A stretch of 64,000 bases of DNA from Hydrangea macrophylla (GCA_033977485.1 CM066991.1:30315850-30379849), one strand, 5' to 3'. Shown: positions 1-12,669, counted from the first letter of the stretch. Notes: generated by a model not told the origin, from the letters alone. Made by a program: numbers and translations.

Positions 1-379
1 TATTATCTACAAAATCAAACAAAAACATATTTTGGGCCTTTGGCCTTCTTTACTTCAAACACTCAAACCCAATCCTAAAAGCATGATATGATATGAACCC
101 CACATTGCTAAATTACTAGACTTTTTCACTCTTTTTATATACTTTCCTTTCATAAGATTGTAAACTTATGTTAGTGGAGAGGCTCTCTCACACGCGTGCG
201 TAGAAGGGGTGCAAATCACAAATTTGAACCGCCCAATTTGGTTTAAAAATCAAAACTTGCTCGTGCGTACGGAGCGTACATGAATGCTGCTCTATTTGTA
301 CCATCGCCATGTCAAAACTAGTTTAACTCATGTGACTATTGGGATGTTTAATCCCTTGTTTTAATATAGAGCACTACTA

Positions 380-530
380 GGCATACACACTTTTGCACAC
401 ACTTTTGCACACCCAGATTTTTAAATGCTTGTACCCTGTGCTATGTGAGTAGTGCATAGAAAATATAAAAAATTCAATCAGCACAAGGTACATGCATTTA
501 AAGCATAGTGTGTGCAAAAGTGTGTATGTC
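380..530. mobile_element. short MITE with long terminal inverted repeats
   Basis: The left end reads GGCATACACACTTTTGCACA and the right end, reverse-complemented, reads GACATACACACTTTTGCACA. This gives a near-perfect TIR of more than 20 bp around a 151-bp body. TA dinucleotides at 378..379 and 531..532 could be a TA target duplication, which would fit a Tc1/mariner-type MITE. The family is not identified. Confidence 0.6.
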
Positions 531-1160
531 TAGCATTATTGTTTAATACATGCATGTGACTGTTGGGAGCCTAATACAAAATGCTTTCTTCTCCCACTCA
601 GGTTTTGTAAAATTGTTTCTGAAAATTCTCTTCTCTGGTTTTGGAGCAATTCTGAGCGCTCATGCTCTCTTCAAATTTGAGTGCATGTTTGGAAGATTTG
701 ATTGCTGAATCCTAGAGAAGATAGCGTCGTGTTGAGACCTTCTGCATCAATTCACTGATTCCGAGGGAGCGAAATTATTTTTAAGGATAGTGCAACTATT
801 GCACGCCTCAATCAAAATCATAGTATTGTCCTTCTTATTTTCTATCACTAACAGTTTTAAGGAAGGTTGTCGTTTATTTAGTCCATCGATCTTGTTTTAC
901 ACTTACCTCGCATGTGTTCTATATATGCTAGCATTTGATCTATAAAAACTTATTTGATCTTGAAACGTGTGCATTCGAAGCTTCTCTCAATACCCTTTTT
1001 TGTCCAAATATAAAATAGAATATAAATATAATAGAAGTAATATATTAGCATGTATGCCATCTCATGGACTTGTATCTATCTTTTGGCATATACAAGCCCG
1101 ATTCTGACACTAAATAACAAAATAATCGCTTGAGAAAAGGTCCCAACTAAAATACACTTC

Positions 1161-1165
1161 CCTAT
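1161..1165. repeat. target-site duplication CCTAT, left copy
   Basis: CCTAT directly precedes the TG end of the left Athila LTR. The identical CCTAT follows the CA end of the right LTR at 61448..61452. Confidence 0.9.
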
Positions 1166-2547
1166 TGATGTTGTCAAAATCAAGATATAAAAGTGTACTT
1201 TACTTTTCTAAGGATTTGTAGTAGTGAAAGCAAAGGTCGAACCCACAGAGATTGAATTACTACGACTCTTAATTTTAAAACTTAAATCTAATTAATTATG
1301 AAAACGAGATTTTGATTTTGAATTTAATAAAACTAAGAACAATAAAATAAATCTAAATTATGAAAACGATTTAAAAGTGTTTTTATAAATATGTTTAAAG
1401 GAACCTAGGATTGCAAATTCACCACTAGCTTCATAATAGGAATATTTATGCATTCAATCAGATTATTAAGTTGGATGATAATGGGGAATTGTAGCTACAA
1501 GCCCAATTCCTCCGTCAAGAAAATAACCATGGTTCAAGCACCAACATAATCTATCTTCGGTTAGCACGAATTATCCCACACTAAACTAGGGTTGTGACAT
1601 AATCCGTCTAACCTAGGCATGGACTATTCGGATACTTGATAGCACAATTCAATAAAGCACCATTACATGTAAATAATCCATACAAGCACAGCAAATATAG
1701 ATAATTGAGCACATCACAGTCAAAATAGATCTAAGACAAGAATAGATTTTGAAAGTAACGATTTAATCAATAGAAGTACGATTTATTTATAAAAATCCTC
1801 GAAACATGTAACTGTCATCCATACATAATAAATCTAAAAGAAAAGCATAAAATACACCCTATTACTTGGCTAGGGTTTCATTGAGAGAAAAAGTCTCGCA
1901 CGATCTCTCGAAGCTAGGGAGTCTTTGGTACTTCCAACCAACCCTAGATCTAGGTTTAGTTGTCGATAGAAGCGGCGGATGGCAAGTAGTTGATGGAGGA
2001 GGCCATGGAAATCCTTGGTCTTCTTCTTCTTCTCCTTGTTTCCTCCCTTCAATGGCTGAAAGTGTGGTTGTATATTGTGTGTATAATAATTACCAACCCC
2101 TAAATTGAAGTAAAATAGGGTATATATAGGTTTTAAAACAAGTTTTGGAAGCTTTCCTAACCCGAAACGTACTAAAACTGCTTTATTTTGCAATCTGGAC
2201 GTAATTAGGCAGTTTCGTTCGCGTAGGAATCATCAGTACACTGAAATACGCAAGTTCTATTTTTACATAGGTCGCGCGAGCAGGCCACGCGAGCGCGATA
2301 TTGGGACCTCGCGCGAGTGGATCGCGCGAGCGATTTTGGTATTTTCGCGCGAGCAGGTCGCGCACACGATTGATTTTTTTCAGCTTCGTTCTTTGTGCTT
2401 TTTCACCCTGTTTAGCCTGGTATACTTGATTTCTTCCAAATCCTGTCAGAAAATAGAAAATAAAGTAAAAATATATAAAAACAGGATAAAAATGTACTAA
2501 CAAACACGCGTTAAGGCGTATAAATAGGATTTGTTCTCTCCCGATCA
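1166..2547 (-). repeat. Athila-like 3' LTR (left copy)
   Basis: This 1382-bp LTR matches 8309..9482 plus 61321..61447. A minus-strand TATATATA lies at 2121..2128. The right LTR lacks about 55 bp present here near 1880..1935 and has a shorter CG-rich array, so the two LTRs have diverged noticeably and this is an old insertion. Confidence 0.92.
2262..2366. repeat. array of CG palindromes (TCGCGCGA) in Athila LTR
   Basis: Four to five imperfect copies of a motif built on the palindrome TCGCGCGA lie in an otherwise AT-rich LTR. In the minus-strand direction of transcription they fall about 135 to 240 bp upstream of the TATATATA at 2121..2128, so they are in U3. A shorter version is at 9359..9430 in the other LTR. 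Confidence 0.8.
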
Positions 2548-2562
2548 CACCCCCAAACCTAC
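2548..2562 (-). other. polypurine tract of the Athila-like element
   Basis: On the minus strand the bases before the 3' LTR read GGTTTGGGGGTG, a typical plus-strand primer site directly abutting the LTR. Confidence 0.7.
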
Positions 2563-5125
2563 ATTTTGCTAGTCCTCGAGCAAAACTAAAATAAAAAAAT
2601 AAAATTCTAATAACATACTACTCTATTTTCGCATGGATCATGATTGCATTTACCATATGCAACAAGCCTTTTAAACCCCTAGGTGTCCCTAGTAGGACGA
2701 GTGAAGTCTCGTGAGGGTTCTCGTCAACAAGTCACCCACAACCATCTTTACTAACTTATAAAGAAAAGTTTTATTAAAACGAAAAACATAATATTCAATA
2801 CTCCTTATCATAGAACAATGATTTGAAATAGAATAACGAACAAGAAGAAACATAATGAAACGTCTACCTACATCATGAAAAACAATCCCAAGCACATGCA
2901 TCGTATAAATCAATAGAGTTTCTCATAAAATTGCACGTGTGTGATATGGCAGTCCAATGAACACGCGCATGCCATGAACCTGGAATATAATTCAGATAAC
3001 TCTCCAACTATGCTTCGACTAGGAATCTCACAATGTTAATTACAATCTAAAATGAAATCACTTCGAAACAGGCATAAACACTCATTTATATATATACGCG
3101 AGACAGAATTCTTATGCAAAACAAATAAACTCGCATATGACTCCCAACAACGTATGACACGACAAAAATAAAATAGTCTCATGAATAGATATCAATCATC
3201 AAGTGAATACCATTACTACCATGCTTATATTCCCTTTCCTTTATCGGTTCCATATTCAAATCATGTTTACATAGAATCAACTAGGACTTTATACGGGTTG
3301 TAATGTTGCTCGGCCAATGAAAAAGGATAGAAAGGATTCATTAGGCAGTTTTAGAATGGCTTTGTAAGGCATGTTCGATTTCTTTCATTCTCTCTTCCAC
3401 CAACTTCATCATTTCATTCTTCTTTTCATTCCTTTCAATTTTTTCTCCTTCTGTTTCTTTTTCTTTTTTTTTTTCCTTATTCTTTTCCTCCTCGTTACTT
3501 TTGAAACGAATATTCAATAAATAACAAGGCAATCACCCCAAACATCACCTTATTTTCTTTTTCTTCTTCTTCTCAATCACACATCGCCTTAATACCATTA
3601 AAAGTTGACGAATCTCTCAGTGGTAAACTCCAAGTTGGTCAAGTTGGAGCAAAAACAGGATAATGGTAATTAAAGAAAAAGCGGCATTTTAATGGCTCAA
3701 AGGGCGAACTAAGAAAATTTTTATCATTTTTCGGTCAGTAGCAAACAAAGAAGGCCTAAAATCATGTCCTATGGTTATATGGTTCTTCAACGTTTACGAC
3801 GGAAGATTATTTAGCATGGTAACAAATATTTTAACTTGACTATCAACCAAAACAAGAATAATGAGACTAAACAACGAGTTAATGCGCTATTTCAATGAAA
3901 TTCGACAAACACACAATGTACTTATAACCCTCAATAAAGAAGAATAGGCTCAAAAGCTCACCGGGTTTAGTCTCCACCTTGTGTTATCTAGAAATCCGAA
4001 TCATATTATAGTTCACATCAAACATGTATCCAAACGACTAAGTGCAGTGCATAAGTTTGTGTGCAAATCTATGATATAAAACTACGATTAGAATGATACA
4101 TAACTTAAAACGTTACATCATAACTTCAGTAAATGGTTAATCACATATTTCCTTGTTTACCATTCTATAACAATCAAAGTTATTTAACAAGAAGTATCGA
4201 ATCAAGGTTGCAAAAACGTCGGTAACATCGTTTATTTAAGCACAAATATCGAAAAAAAATTTAAAATTTTGGTGTATATAATAATGTGCATGTGAGTGCA
4301 TACCCCCAAACCTAAACCTTTTATTGTCCCCAATGAAGCAATAAAATGCAAGAAGAGAGAGTACTTCCGATATTACCTCGATCTCGTCATACACAAACCA
4401 GGTGAACGTACAATAATATGGAAATAAAGTTCAATGTTTCCTATTGCTCCTTGATAAAAGACAAACAAAGAAAATACTAAAAGCAGCTAAAAGAATTATA
4501 ACTAAGCTAAACGAAACGAAATAAACTATAAGACTGAACAAAATTATGAAAACAAAAAGATAATAACTATAAAAGAAAATAAAACATAACTATAAACAGG
4601 AAAACAACACATGACTTGATCTAAAAGTACCTAAGAAATAGAAACAAAAAAATTAAAAACTACTCAAACAGGTGGGGAGAAGGATATAGAAAACAAAAGA
4701 AAAAAATTAGGAAAAATGGGGGATCGCGCGAGCGGTCCACGCTAGCGACCGTCGCGCGCGCGAATCCAAATTTTTTTTTTATCTCGCACGAGCGAGACAG
4801 TCTCGCGCCCGCGAATCCAGGCGCGAGCAAAACCTGAGAGCTCATACACAAAAAGTAAACAAAAATTTCACTAAAGCACATTCTCGCCCGAGCGGCCCGC
4901 GCGCGCGAGAAGGGTATTTCTCGTGGCTCACTTATTTTATGTATATAAATTAACATAACTTTACTCCAACCCCGAAACCTGTCCAGAAACTCAAAAATAG
5001 ACCAAAACGACCCAAAAATAGTCAAAAATCATTAAAACAAACGCATTAAAGCTTGGGTTGCCTCCCAAGAAGCGCTATCTTTTACGTCTTCAGCTAGACC
5101 ATTCTAGCTCAAGATTTTATGGAGG
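2563..5125. other. non-coding 3' region of the Athila-like element
   Basis: The pol (and any env-like) region would be expected here, but no supported frame is present. The sequence is AT-rich with polypyrimidine stretches and a second CG-palindrome cluster at 4725..4920. Just beyond the end of gag-pro (about 5040..5085) the minus strand carries the GCGCTTCTTGGGAGGCAACC motif that I associate with Athila 3' regions. Pol therefore seems to be missing as a block rather than eroded. Confidence 0.7.
4725..4920. repeat. second CG-palindrome cluster inside the Athila-like element
   Basis: Repeated units of the type GGTCGCTAGCG / TCGCGCGCGCGA / CTCGCGCGCG are spread over about 200 bp of the internal 3' region. 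The same motif occurs in both Athila LTRs and in the Tekay LTRs. Confidence 0.75.
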
Positions 5126-7804
5126 CTAAAAATCGGACATTATACCCCTAAGGATTTCAGGAAGACTCCGGTGGAAAGCAGAAAGAACATCACTATGAGT
5201 CAATTCATTTAACGATTCATCTTGCTCATGTTTACATCGATTTCTCACCTTCCGAGTAAATTCATCGTTAGGGTCCAGGTTATTTGCATTCATCCTCTCA
5301 TTACTCACTATATTATTCCCCTCACTCATATGTAGTGCATTAGTAGGTTCAATTTGTCGCATAACCTCACTACCCTCCATACATAGATAATCATCATCTT
5401 TGGGAGGTTGATCAACAGCGTTAAACACGTTTAATTTTAAGTTCAAATTTCCGAATGACACTTTCATCACCCCCATTCGACAATTGACACGCACATTAGC
5501 GGTGGCTAAGAATGGACGACCAAGAATAACAGGGGTGTGCTTCCTAGTATCTAGGACAGGTTCAGTGTCAAGGACCATAAAATCAATAGGATAAAAACAT
5601 TGATTAACTTTAACTAAGACGTCCTCAATGATTCCTCTAGGTACTTTGACGGAACGATTCGCTAATTGAATAGTAGTGGCCGTATGCTTAAGTTCACCTA
5701 GTCCTAGTTGTTTATAGACGTGGTAGGGTAAAAGATTAACACTAGCTTTTAAGTCAAGGAGAGCCCTATGAATGACCGTGTCACCTATGACACCTGAAAT
5801 AGTTGGCGTACTAGGATCCTTATACTTCGGAGGTGAGTGTTGAAAAATTGAACTTACTTTTTTCGTGAGAAAGACCTTTTTAGGAGTATGACTACACAAT
5901 TTACGTTTTTGAGTGCATAGGTCTTTAAGACATTTAGCGTAAGCGGGAATTTGTTTAATAGCATCGAGGAATGGAATATTGATTTTAACTTGTTTAAATA
6001 CCTCGAGTATATCCTCAACCTTTGACCCTTTCTTTGGAAAATTTGATGGTTCAATGACATTTGGTGGAAAGGGCAATTTCGGTATATGATTAGTCAGGGC
6101 CGTTTCTTTTTCTTTCTTATTTTGGCTCGTGTCCTTACCCTTCTTTGTATTAGAGTTAATGTTCATATCCATCACATTCTCATTCAGAATTTCTATTACC
6201 TTTTCCTCTCGTGTAGTCAACCTAGTTGAGACGGCGTTTACTTGCTCATTTGACCACTTAACCTCGTATTGTCCCTTAGGGTTTTGAATTGTTTGACTTG
6301 GCAACGTCCCCTCGTTTCTACGGCTCATTGTATCAACTATTTGTCCCATTTAGGATTCAAGCTTCGCAATGGATTGTGTGTGAGAGTGCACTATTTGTGC
6401 TTGTGTTTGAACTTGCGTTTCAATAGTCTTAAGGGACGCCAACACCTTCTCCTCAAAAGCATTACCCCTTGAAGGGATAGGGTTATGGGGCAGTTGTTGG
6501 TATTGATTGGGTTGGAATTGCGGCCGATACGCATTTGGAAAATTAGTTGCCTCATTAGGATTATTATTATTATTTTTCCATGAGAAGTTAGGATGGTTTC
6601 TCCATGGCGCGTCCGGATTATTAGTATTCGAATTATAATTATTTCGTGGGTATTGTTGAGTAGAATTAATGTGTTGCTCCACGAATTCCGAAAATTGACT
6701 TGCCGATGGACATGCAAGGATAGAATGTGACGGATCGGAACATATTGCACATACTTCATGAGAAGGTGGAGTAAACCTATTTCCCATCCTCATAAGTTGG
6801 TCAAGTTTTTTATTTAATTCGTGGAATTCAATTGAATGACTTGACTCGAACTTTACCTCTCGCTTAGGTTGAAGGTATTCCTCAGAACGTGCCGACACGG
6901 CCTGGTGCATCGAGTTCTCGCCTAATGTTTCAAAAAATTTCCAAGCCTCATCGGCGCTTTTGTGTAGGAAGGTACCCGAACAAACGGCATCGACGGTATT
7001 ACGGACAGAGGGAATAAGCCCCTCGTAAAAGACCTGTACCAACTGCCACTTAGGAACCTGATGATGTGGAAAGGAACGTAATAATTCTTTAAATTTCTCC
7101 CATGTGTCATAAAGTATCTCCCCATCTTGCATCACAAAATTAGTTATAGATTTTCTTATCTGATTAGTTCTTGTGATTGGGAAAAACTTTTGTAAAAATG
7201 CGTTGTGTAAGGCTTCCCAAGTTTTAATCGTGTTTGGCTCAAGTGATTGAAGCCAATACTTCACTTTATCCCTTAAAGAGAATGGAAAGAGACGCAGTTT
7301 TAATTCATCATCAGTGAAATGTTGGATTTTTAAAGTAGAGCATATATCTTGGAAATCCCCTAAGTGCTGATAAGGGTCTTCATTTATACGGCCATGGAAA
7401 GAAGGAAGTAGCGAGATAGTAGACGACTTTATCTCAAAGTGAGATGTCGTCGCCTCCGGTAAGTCGATACATGTTTGTGGCGTGTAAGTCATAGGAATAA
7501 AATAATCTTTAAGTGGAGGAGGTGGCGGTATATTAGGGTTATTATTGTTATTTCCATTGTTTTGATTATTTCCAATCTCGGCCATTGGAATAGGTTCTAC
7601 GTTAATAAAGCGTGGTTTCTTTAGGTTTTTAAGGGTACTCCGTATTTCGGACTCAAACAACGACGATGGTTTTGGAGTTAATTCGCCGTCTATGTTTAAC
7701 CTAGTTCTAGAAGTTATGTTTGAATACTTGTTAATTCTTAATGTACGTTCAAGTTCAAGATCGCAAGGTTTTAATTCCGGTTTACTTGAGCGTGTACAAA
7801 ACAT
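5126..7804 (-). pseudogene. Athila-lineage gag-protease polyprotein, one internal stop and damaged protease active site
   Basis: One continuous minus-strand frame of about 890 codons runs from ATG at 7804 to a stop at 5126, broken once by TAA at 6350..6352. This is consistent with CAA to TAA, because the frame continues without a shift. The upstream part (484 aa) is gag: a retrotransposon gag domain around residues 120 to 300, then a zinc knuckle C-AI-C-SDPS-H-SILA-C near residue 355, then an Asn-rich linker. The downstream part ends in a retroviral-type aspartic protease that can be aligned through LLD...NLLPYHVYKQLGLGE and VILGRPFLA. Its active-site triad reads D-L-K-A-S where Athila relatives have D-L-G-A-S, so the glycine is lost and the protease is probably inactive. 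No reverse transcriptase follows. Confidence 0.9.
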
Positions 7805-8285
7805 AAACTAAAAGAAAATGAACTAAAAACAAAACTGACTCAAAAAAAATAAAAAATAAAAACAAATAGCAATCACGCAACTAAGATAACAAGCACTCAA
7901 CTACTGTTATGCATGTAAATTATCCTGTAATGTAGTGACCACGTCAATTCCCAACGCCCTGGGTGTCCTAGCTAATGCAGTGCAATTAACCCTAAACTAA
8001 TGCAAATAGTGCGTCACAGCGCCCTGACTTACAGTGGTTTAAAGCGAGTTTCACAAGAAGCAATTTATTTTATTTTATTTATATTTTTCGCGTAAGCTCC
8101 TTTGATGTGCAAAGCTATTCCTCCCGGAAACGCTAGAATTTTGAGTTCCTTAGAAATTACAAAAATAAAAGAAAAATTAGTAACTTAAAACAAAAACGAA
8201 AAAAATAAAAAAAGGAAAAAAAAACCTAATCTAATATTTACGAATTAACTAAACTAAGATTATAAAACCAAAGGTAGTAATGCAA
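7805..8285. other. Athila-like 5' leader, no gene
   Basis: About 480 bp lie between the primer binding site and gag on the minus strand. The sequence is AT-rich, with no frame I can support. Confidence 0.6.
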
Positions 8286-8303
8286 TCCCCGGCAACGGCG
8301 CCA
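8286..8303 (-). other. primer binding site, tRNA-Asp type
   Basis: Read on the minus strand, TGGCGCCGTTGCCGGGGA starts 5 nt inside the 5' LTR. This is the usual tRNA-Asp primer site of Athila-lineage elements and fixes the transcription direction as minus. Confidence 0.85.
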
Positions 8304-8308
8304 AAAAT

Positions 8309-9482
8309 TGATGTTGTCAAAATCAAGATATAAAAGTGTACTTTACTTTTCTAAGGATTTGTAGTAGTGAAAGCAAAGGTCGAACCCACAGAGATTGAAT
8401 TACTACGACTCTTAATTTTAAAACTTAAATCTAATTAATTATGAAACGAGATTTTGATTTTGAATTTAATTAAACTAAGAACAATAAAATAAATCTAAAT
8501 TATGAAATCGATTTAAAAGTGTTTTTATAAATATGTTTAAAGGAACCTAGGATTGCAAATTCACCACTAGCTTCATAATAGGAATATTTATGCATTCAAT
8601 CAGATTATTAAGTTGGATGATAATGGGGAATCGTAGCTACAAGCCCAATTCCTCCGTCAAGAAAATAACCATGGTTCAAGCACCAACATAATCCATCTTC
8701 GGTTAGCACGAATTATCCCACACTAAACTAGGGTTGTGACATAATCCGTCTAACCTAGGCATGGACTATTCGGATACTTGATAGCACAATTCAATAAAGC
8801 ACCATTACATGTAAATAATCCATACAAGCACAGCAAATATAGATCATTGAGCACATCACAGTCAAAATAGATCTAAGACAAGAATAGATTTTGAAAGTAA
8901 CGATTTAATCAATAGAAATACGATTTATTTATAAAAATCCTCAAAACATGTAACTGTCATCCATACATAATAAATCTAAAAGAAAAGCATAAAATACATC
9001 CTATTACTTGGCTAGGATTTCATTGAAACCCTAGATCTAGGATTAGTTGTCCATAGAAGCGGCGGATGGCAAGTAGTTGATGGAGGAGGCTATGGAAATC
9101 CTTGGTCTTCCTCTTCTTCTCCTTGCTTTCCTCCCTTCAATGGCTTAAAGTGTGGTTGTATATTGTGTGTATAATAATTGCCAACCCCTAAATTGAAGTA
9201 AAATAGGGTATATATAGATTTTACAACAAGTTTTGGAAGCTTTCCTAACCCGAAACGTACTAAAACTGCTTTATTTTGCAATCTGGACGTAATTAGGCAG
9301 TTTCGTTCGCGTAGGAATCATCAGTACACTGAAATACGCAAGTTCCATTTTTGCATAGGTCGCGCGAGCGCGATATTGGGACCTCGCGCGAGCGATTTCG
9401 GGATTTTCGCGAGCGCGGGTCCCGCTAGCGATTGGTTTTTTTCAACTTCTTTCTTTGTGTTTTTTCACCCTGTTTAGCCTGG
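8309..9482 (-). repeat. Athila-like 5' LTR, first part (interrupted by CACTA)
   Basis: It aligns with the left LTR from its TG end to the GTTTAGCCTGG at the CACTA junction. The remaining bases of the LTR resume at 61321 (TATACTTGATTTC) and run to 61447. A CG-palindrome array lies at 9359..9430 and a minus-strand TATATATA at 9209..9216. Confidence 0.92.
9480..9482. repeat. CACTA target duplication TGG, left copy
   Basis: TGG precedes the CACTA end. The right copy is at 61318..61320, separated from the TAGTG end by one extra G at 61317. The uninterrupted LTR copy (around 2411..2432) shows the empty-site sequence GCCTGGTATAC. Confidence 0.8.
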
Positions 9483-9511
9483 CACTACAACAAAAAAACC
9501 CTTATTATGAC
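9483..9511. repeat. CACTA left terminal inverted repeat
   Basis: It starts CACTACAACAAAAAAACCC and runs into TTATTATGAC. It pairs with 61289..61316, with a C/G difference at base 9 and a one-base A-run difference. Confidence 0.9.
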
Positions 9512-9690
9512 TTTAAAAAAGAGTCGTAAATGTATATTTATGACTTTTTTTTAAGCTTTTAAAATAAGTCATAACATTGCAGTCATAAAAAAGTTCGAGT
9601 TTGTTAAAAAAGTCATAAATAATTATTACTTTTACAACAATTCTAAAAAAATAGTCATAAAAAATGAGTGCTTTCAAATTGTTTATGACT
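9512..9690. repeat. left subterminal repeats of the CACTA, outer part
   Basis: Several TTATGAC and GTCATAA units in both orientations, the kind of array bound by TnpA in En/Spm. The array is cut by the Tekay insertion and resumes at 21237. Confidence 0.8.
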
Positions 9691-9695
9691 ATTTT
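9691..9695. repeat. Tekay target-site duplication ATTTT, left copy
   Basis: ATTTT immediately precedes TGTCACGCC. The right copy is at 21232..21236 after GGTTATTACA. Confidence 0.88.
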
Positions 9696-10385
9696 TGTCA
9701 CGCCCCGACGTAGCATAAATAAGGAAAGCGTTTAATTTCCTTTATGCACCCGTAGGTCGCGACAGTTTGAAGGATCGATTCCATCCCAAACGTCGAAACA
9801 ACAACACATAATAATCAGAGTAAAGCAATCAAGGCATACAAAAATTTTCTAACTTATTACATCTTATGATACGGGGTCAACTAAGGCACAGACCGCCTTA
9901 AAATAAAACAATAACTTAGTGTCTGTTACAGTCATCCTTATAAAACAAAACGGTTCAAAACTTAAAACATGTAATCAATAAACGGTTTTCTCATTTCAAA
10001 AGCAGCCATTCTCAATTTGCGTAGTCGTACGACTCCTCCTGGTTATAACCTGAAAAGCCTGAACACGAATGTCCAGGACGCATCAACGTCGTCAGCTTCA
10101 AGAAGCTGGTGAGTATTAAAAACATAACTTTGAATGTAAAATATACCCATTTACCTTTTCCATTATCAGTTTGTTAAATCAATAGTTAAACCGCAGAAAG
10201 AATTCATTTATAAAACAACAAGGAATATATTAAAGGTCGTTCATTCATAAAAACAGATACTCGTGTAATGAGACAATGCACCACACTCATCTTGCCGACT
10301 CTTTTCTCTCGACAGCCACAACAACCCACTATCTTACTCCTGGTATCCTTGAAACACTAAGATAGCCACACTTTAGCAACGGGGC

Positions 10386-10640
10386 GCCAGGGAGTGTCCA
10401 GTTTGCCTCACACTTTGGTCCGGGGTACCAGGGAGTGTCCAATGCCTCACACTTTGAATACCCTAACCGCCATGCAAATACCGGGGCAACCCCTCACGCA
10501 GTATCCAGACTCGAGTAATTGGGAGTGTCCATAGGCCACACTTTAGCACTACCATGGGTGCCAGGGAATGTCCGAGTTCGGCTTCACACACTTTAACGCT
10601 TCCATGGGCGTCAGGGAGTGTCCATATTTGCCACCGTCGC
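10386..10640. repeat. imperfect tandem repeat within the Tekay LTR
   Basis: Five to six degenerate units of about 45 to 60 bp, each containing a version of CAGGGAGTGTCCA followed by GCC-CACACTTT. The same block is at about 18931..19175 in the other LTR. Confidence 0.7.
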
Positions 10641-10660
10641 ATTTCAAAGATACCCTCTCC

Positions 10661-10760
10661 ACAACCACAACCACAACCACAACTACAACCACAACTCAAC
10701 CACAACCACAACTCAAACTCAATCATAACCACAACCACAACTCAAAACTCAAACTCTAAC
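10661..10760. repeat. (CCACAA)n-like microsatellite in the Tekay LTR
   Basis: Runs of CCACAA and CTCAAA units. The other LTR (19203..19322) has about 17 bp more, so it has changed length since insertion. Open frames on both strands here are low-complexity artefacts. Confidence 0.8.
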
Positions 10761-11046
10761 TCTTTTCACACTGACCATTACTCTTTTCCACACAGACTGA
10801 CACCCCCATGCATGTACCACTGACCCCACATGAATGATATGCACTTAAACGAAAGCAAAAATGCTGAATTAAAGGAACAACACGCGTACGGGGATTGATG
10901 AGTCATACTACAATGTTTTAATCATTCAAACATAACCAAATAGAGTTCTGATTTACTAAATTTCCCAAACAGAGCCTTAACAGTACTTAAAAGTTAAACC
11001 AAACAGTCCCTTAACATAAAACAAACAAAACCAGAATCTGCCAGAT

Positions 11047-11361
11047 ATCGCGCGCGCGGGCCGCTCGCGCGAAAAGTCGCTCGCGCGGGCCGCTCGCGCG
11101 ATATGCCCAAATTTTCCTTTTATAATATAAACTTTTCTGTCTGCTTGAGAAAGCCAAGGTCGCGCGCGCGGATCGCTCGCGCGAAGGGATTCTCGCGCGA
11201 CCCTCACTCGCGCGACCTGCCTAAATTTCAATATATATATATATATAAACTCTTCTGTCTGCCTGTGAAAACGAGGATCGCGCGCGCGGACCGCTCGCGC
11301 GAAAGATCGCTCGCGCGGGCCGTTCGCGCGATTCTCGCGCGCGCGATCGTTGCGCGAGTTT
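11047..11361. repeat. CG-palindrome array in the Tekay LTR
   Basis: About fifteen units of the TCGCGCGA / CGCTCGCGCG type lie in three blocks separated by AT-rich spacers. The minus-strand TATAAAAG at 11117..11124 lies between blocks, so the blocks at 11158..11361 are directly upstream of it in the direction of transcription. The equivalent array in the other LTR is 19611..19920. Confidence 0.8.
11117..11124 (-). promoter_or_regulatory. candidate TATA box of the Tekay LTR promoter
   Basis: TATAAAAG on the minus strand, also present at 19683..19690 in the 5' LTR. A second candidate, TATATATA, is near 11998. I cannot tell from sequence alone which is used. Confidence 0.4.
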
Positions 11362-12669
11362 TAGCAGAGCCTTCATCTTCTTCGTGGAGAATGCCCTGTT
11401 TCAGATTTTCAGGGGTCTATTGACCCATTTTGCAATTCTAGAGTATATAGGACATATAATATATGGATCTCTTTGGTTTTTCACAAGGATTTCAAATATG
11501 AAGTCAATTTTTCATGATTCTACACATAGCTTACCAATTTTATGAAAAACTAAAGAGTGTCAAAACTTAAATCTCAATATACTTTTCCATATGAATAAAT
11601 TAGGCTTTAATACTACAACTAGGTACTATACATACTCTAATCTATCATATTTCATTCAGAAAACAAGTTTTGATTAAGGTTCGCAAAATTATGATTTTGA
11701 AGCTCAAGCTTCCATGGATGAATTCAACAATGGTGGTCTATCAAACATACACACACTCAGTAACTAAGCATGAATTTACATTTAGAGTGAGTTTAAAATA
11801 CTCACTGTGATATAGATTTAAAGTGTATGTTGAGAAAGATAAAGAATTAAGCAATCCCAAGTGAAGCTCCTAGCTATGGTGGTTGAGCTCTTCTCTCTCT
11901 AAAATTTGAAGAACTCACTGTGTATCTCTCTCAACTCTCTCTGCAATACTAAATTGAAATTGTGCAGATTGTGTGTAATGGATGAGTGTATAAGGTATAT
12001 ATATAGACTTCCCAATTCTTGGGCTCCAAGTTCTATTATTAAGTCTTAACAATCTAACTTAACTCTAATTTCTAAACAAACAGCAAATTAAGAAACCTTA
12101 TACGTATATACAACTGATATAAACTCTCCAGACTCATCAAGGGTCAAAAAAATAGACTCCTAGGGGGCAACTAAGGTTGTTTGGGAATATTAGCTTATGG
12201 TCACATCAATACACACACACACCAAGCATTGCCAAACAAGGCCTAGGCCAATGATTACTTGCCATAAATGGCAATAAAGCAATTGTCCAAATCAGTCACT
12301 TCCAAAATCTGTGGAAGTTTAGCACAGCGCGGACAGTTTTGGACATAAACTGGTATTTTCGGGGCGCGGTGGTCACCACAAAAATACAGGAAATTCATTT
12401 TAACGTAGGAAGTGATTTTCTGGTTTCAAAAAAATACAGATTGAAATAAAAGAGAACATTTCCACCATTTTTGAAATACAGATTTGATATTCAATACAGG
12501 TGTTGCTAAATTTTATAAAATTTACAATTTAACCCCAACATGAATTTTAATAACACAAGGGATAATAATTAGAACATGAGAAATGTAATTAAATGAAGCA
12601 GTCAATACCAAATGAAATTTAATATGACAATGCAATTACAAATTAAATATGAAAATGCAGGTTATTACT

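Larger units (their letters stand above)
1..1165. other. left flank, no gene seen
   Basis: AT-rich sequence with no convincing reading frame on either strand. The only structured object is a short inverted-repeat element at 380..530. The stretch 590..900 looks like a transcribed leader or LTR remnant, but I cannot assign a family. Confidence 0.5.
9696..12669 (-). repeat. Tekay 3' LTR (left copy)
   Basis: It begins TGTCACGCCCCG in plus-strand reading and ends GGTTATTAC plus T, where the other LTR ends in A. It contains an imperfect direct repeat (10386..10640), a CCACAA microsatellite and a CG-palindrome array. It differs from 18243..21231 at scattered bases and by about 17 bp in the CCACAA tract. 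Confidence 0.92.

Noticed and set aside
1866..2548. Small frames in the Athila LTR
   Set aside because: They are not conserved between the two LTRs and match nothing; chance frames.
10463..10823. Protein-coding frames rich in Thr/Gln/His
   Set aside because: They arise from the CCACAA repeat in the Tekay LTR and are duplicated in both LTRs.
11103..11423. Arg/Ala-rich frames (also 19558..19938)
   Set aside because: Translations of the CG-palindrome array, present on both strands.
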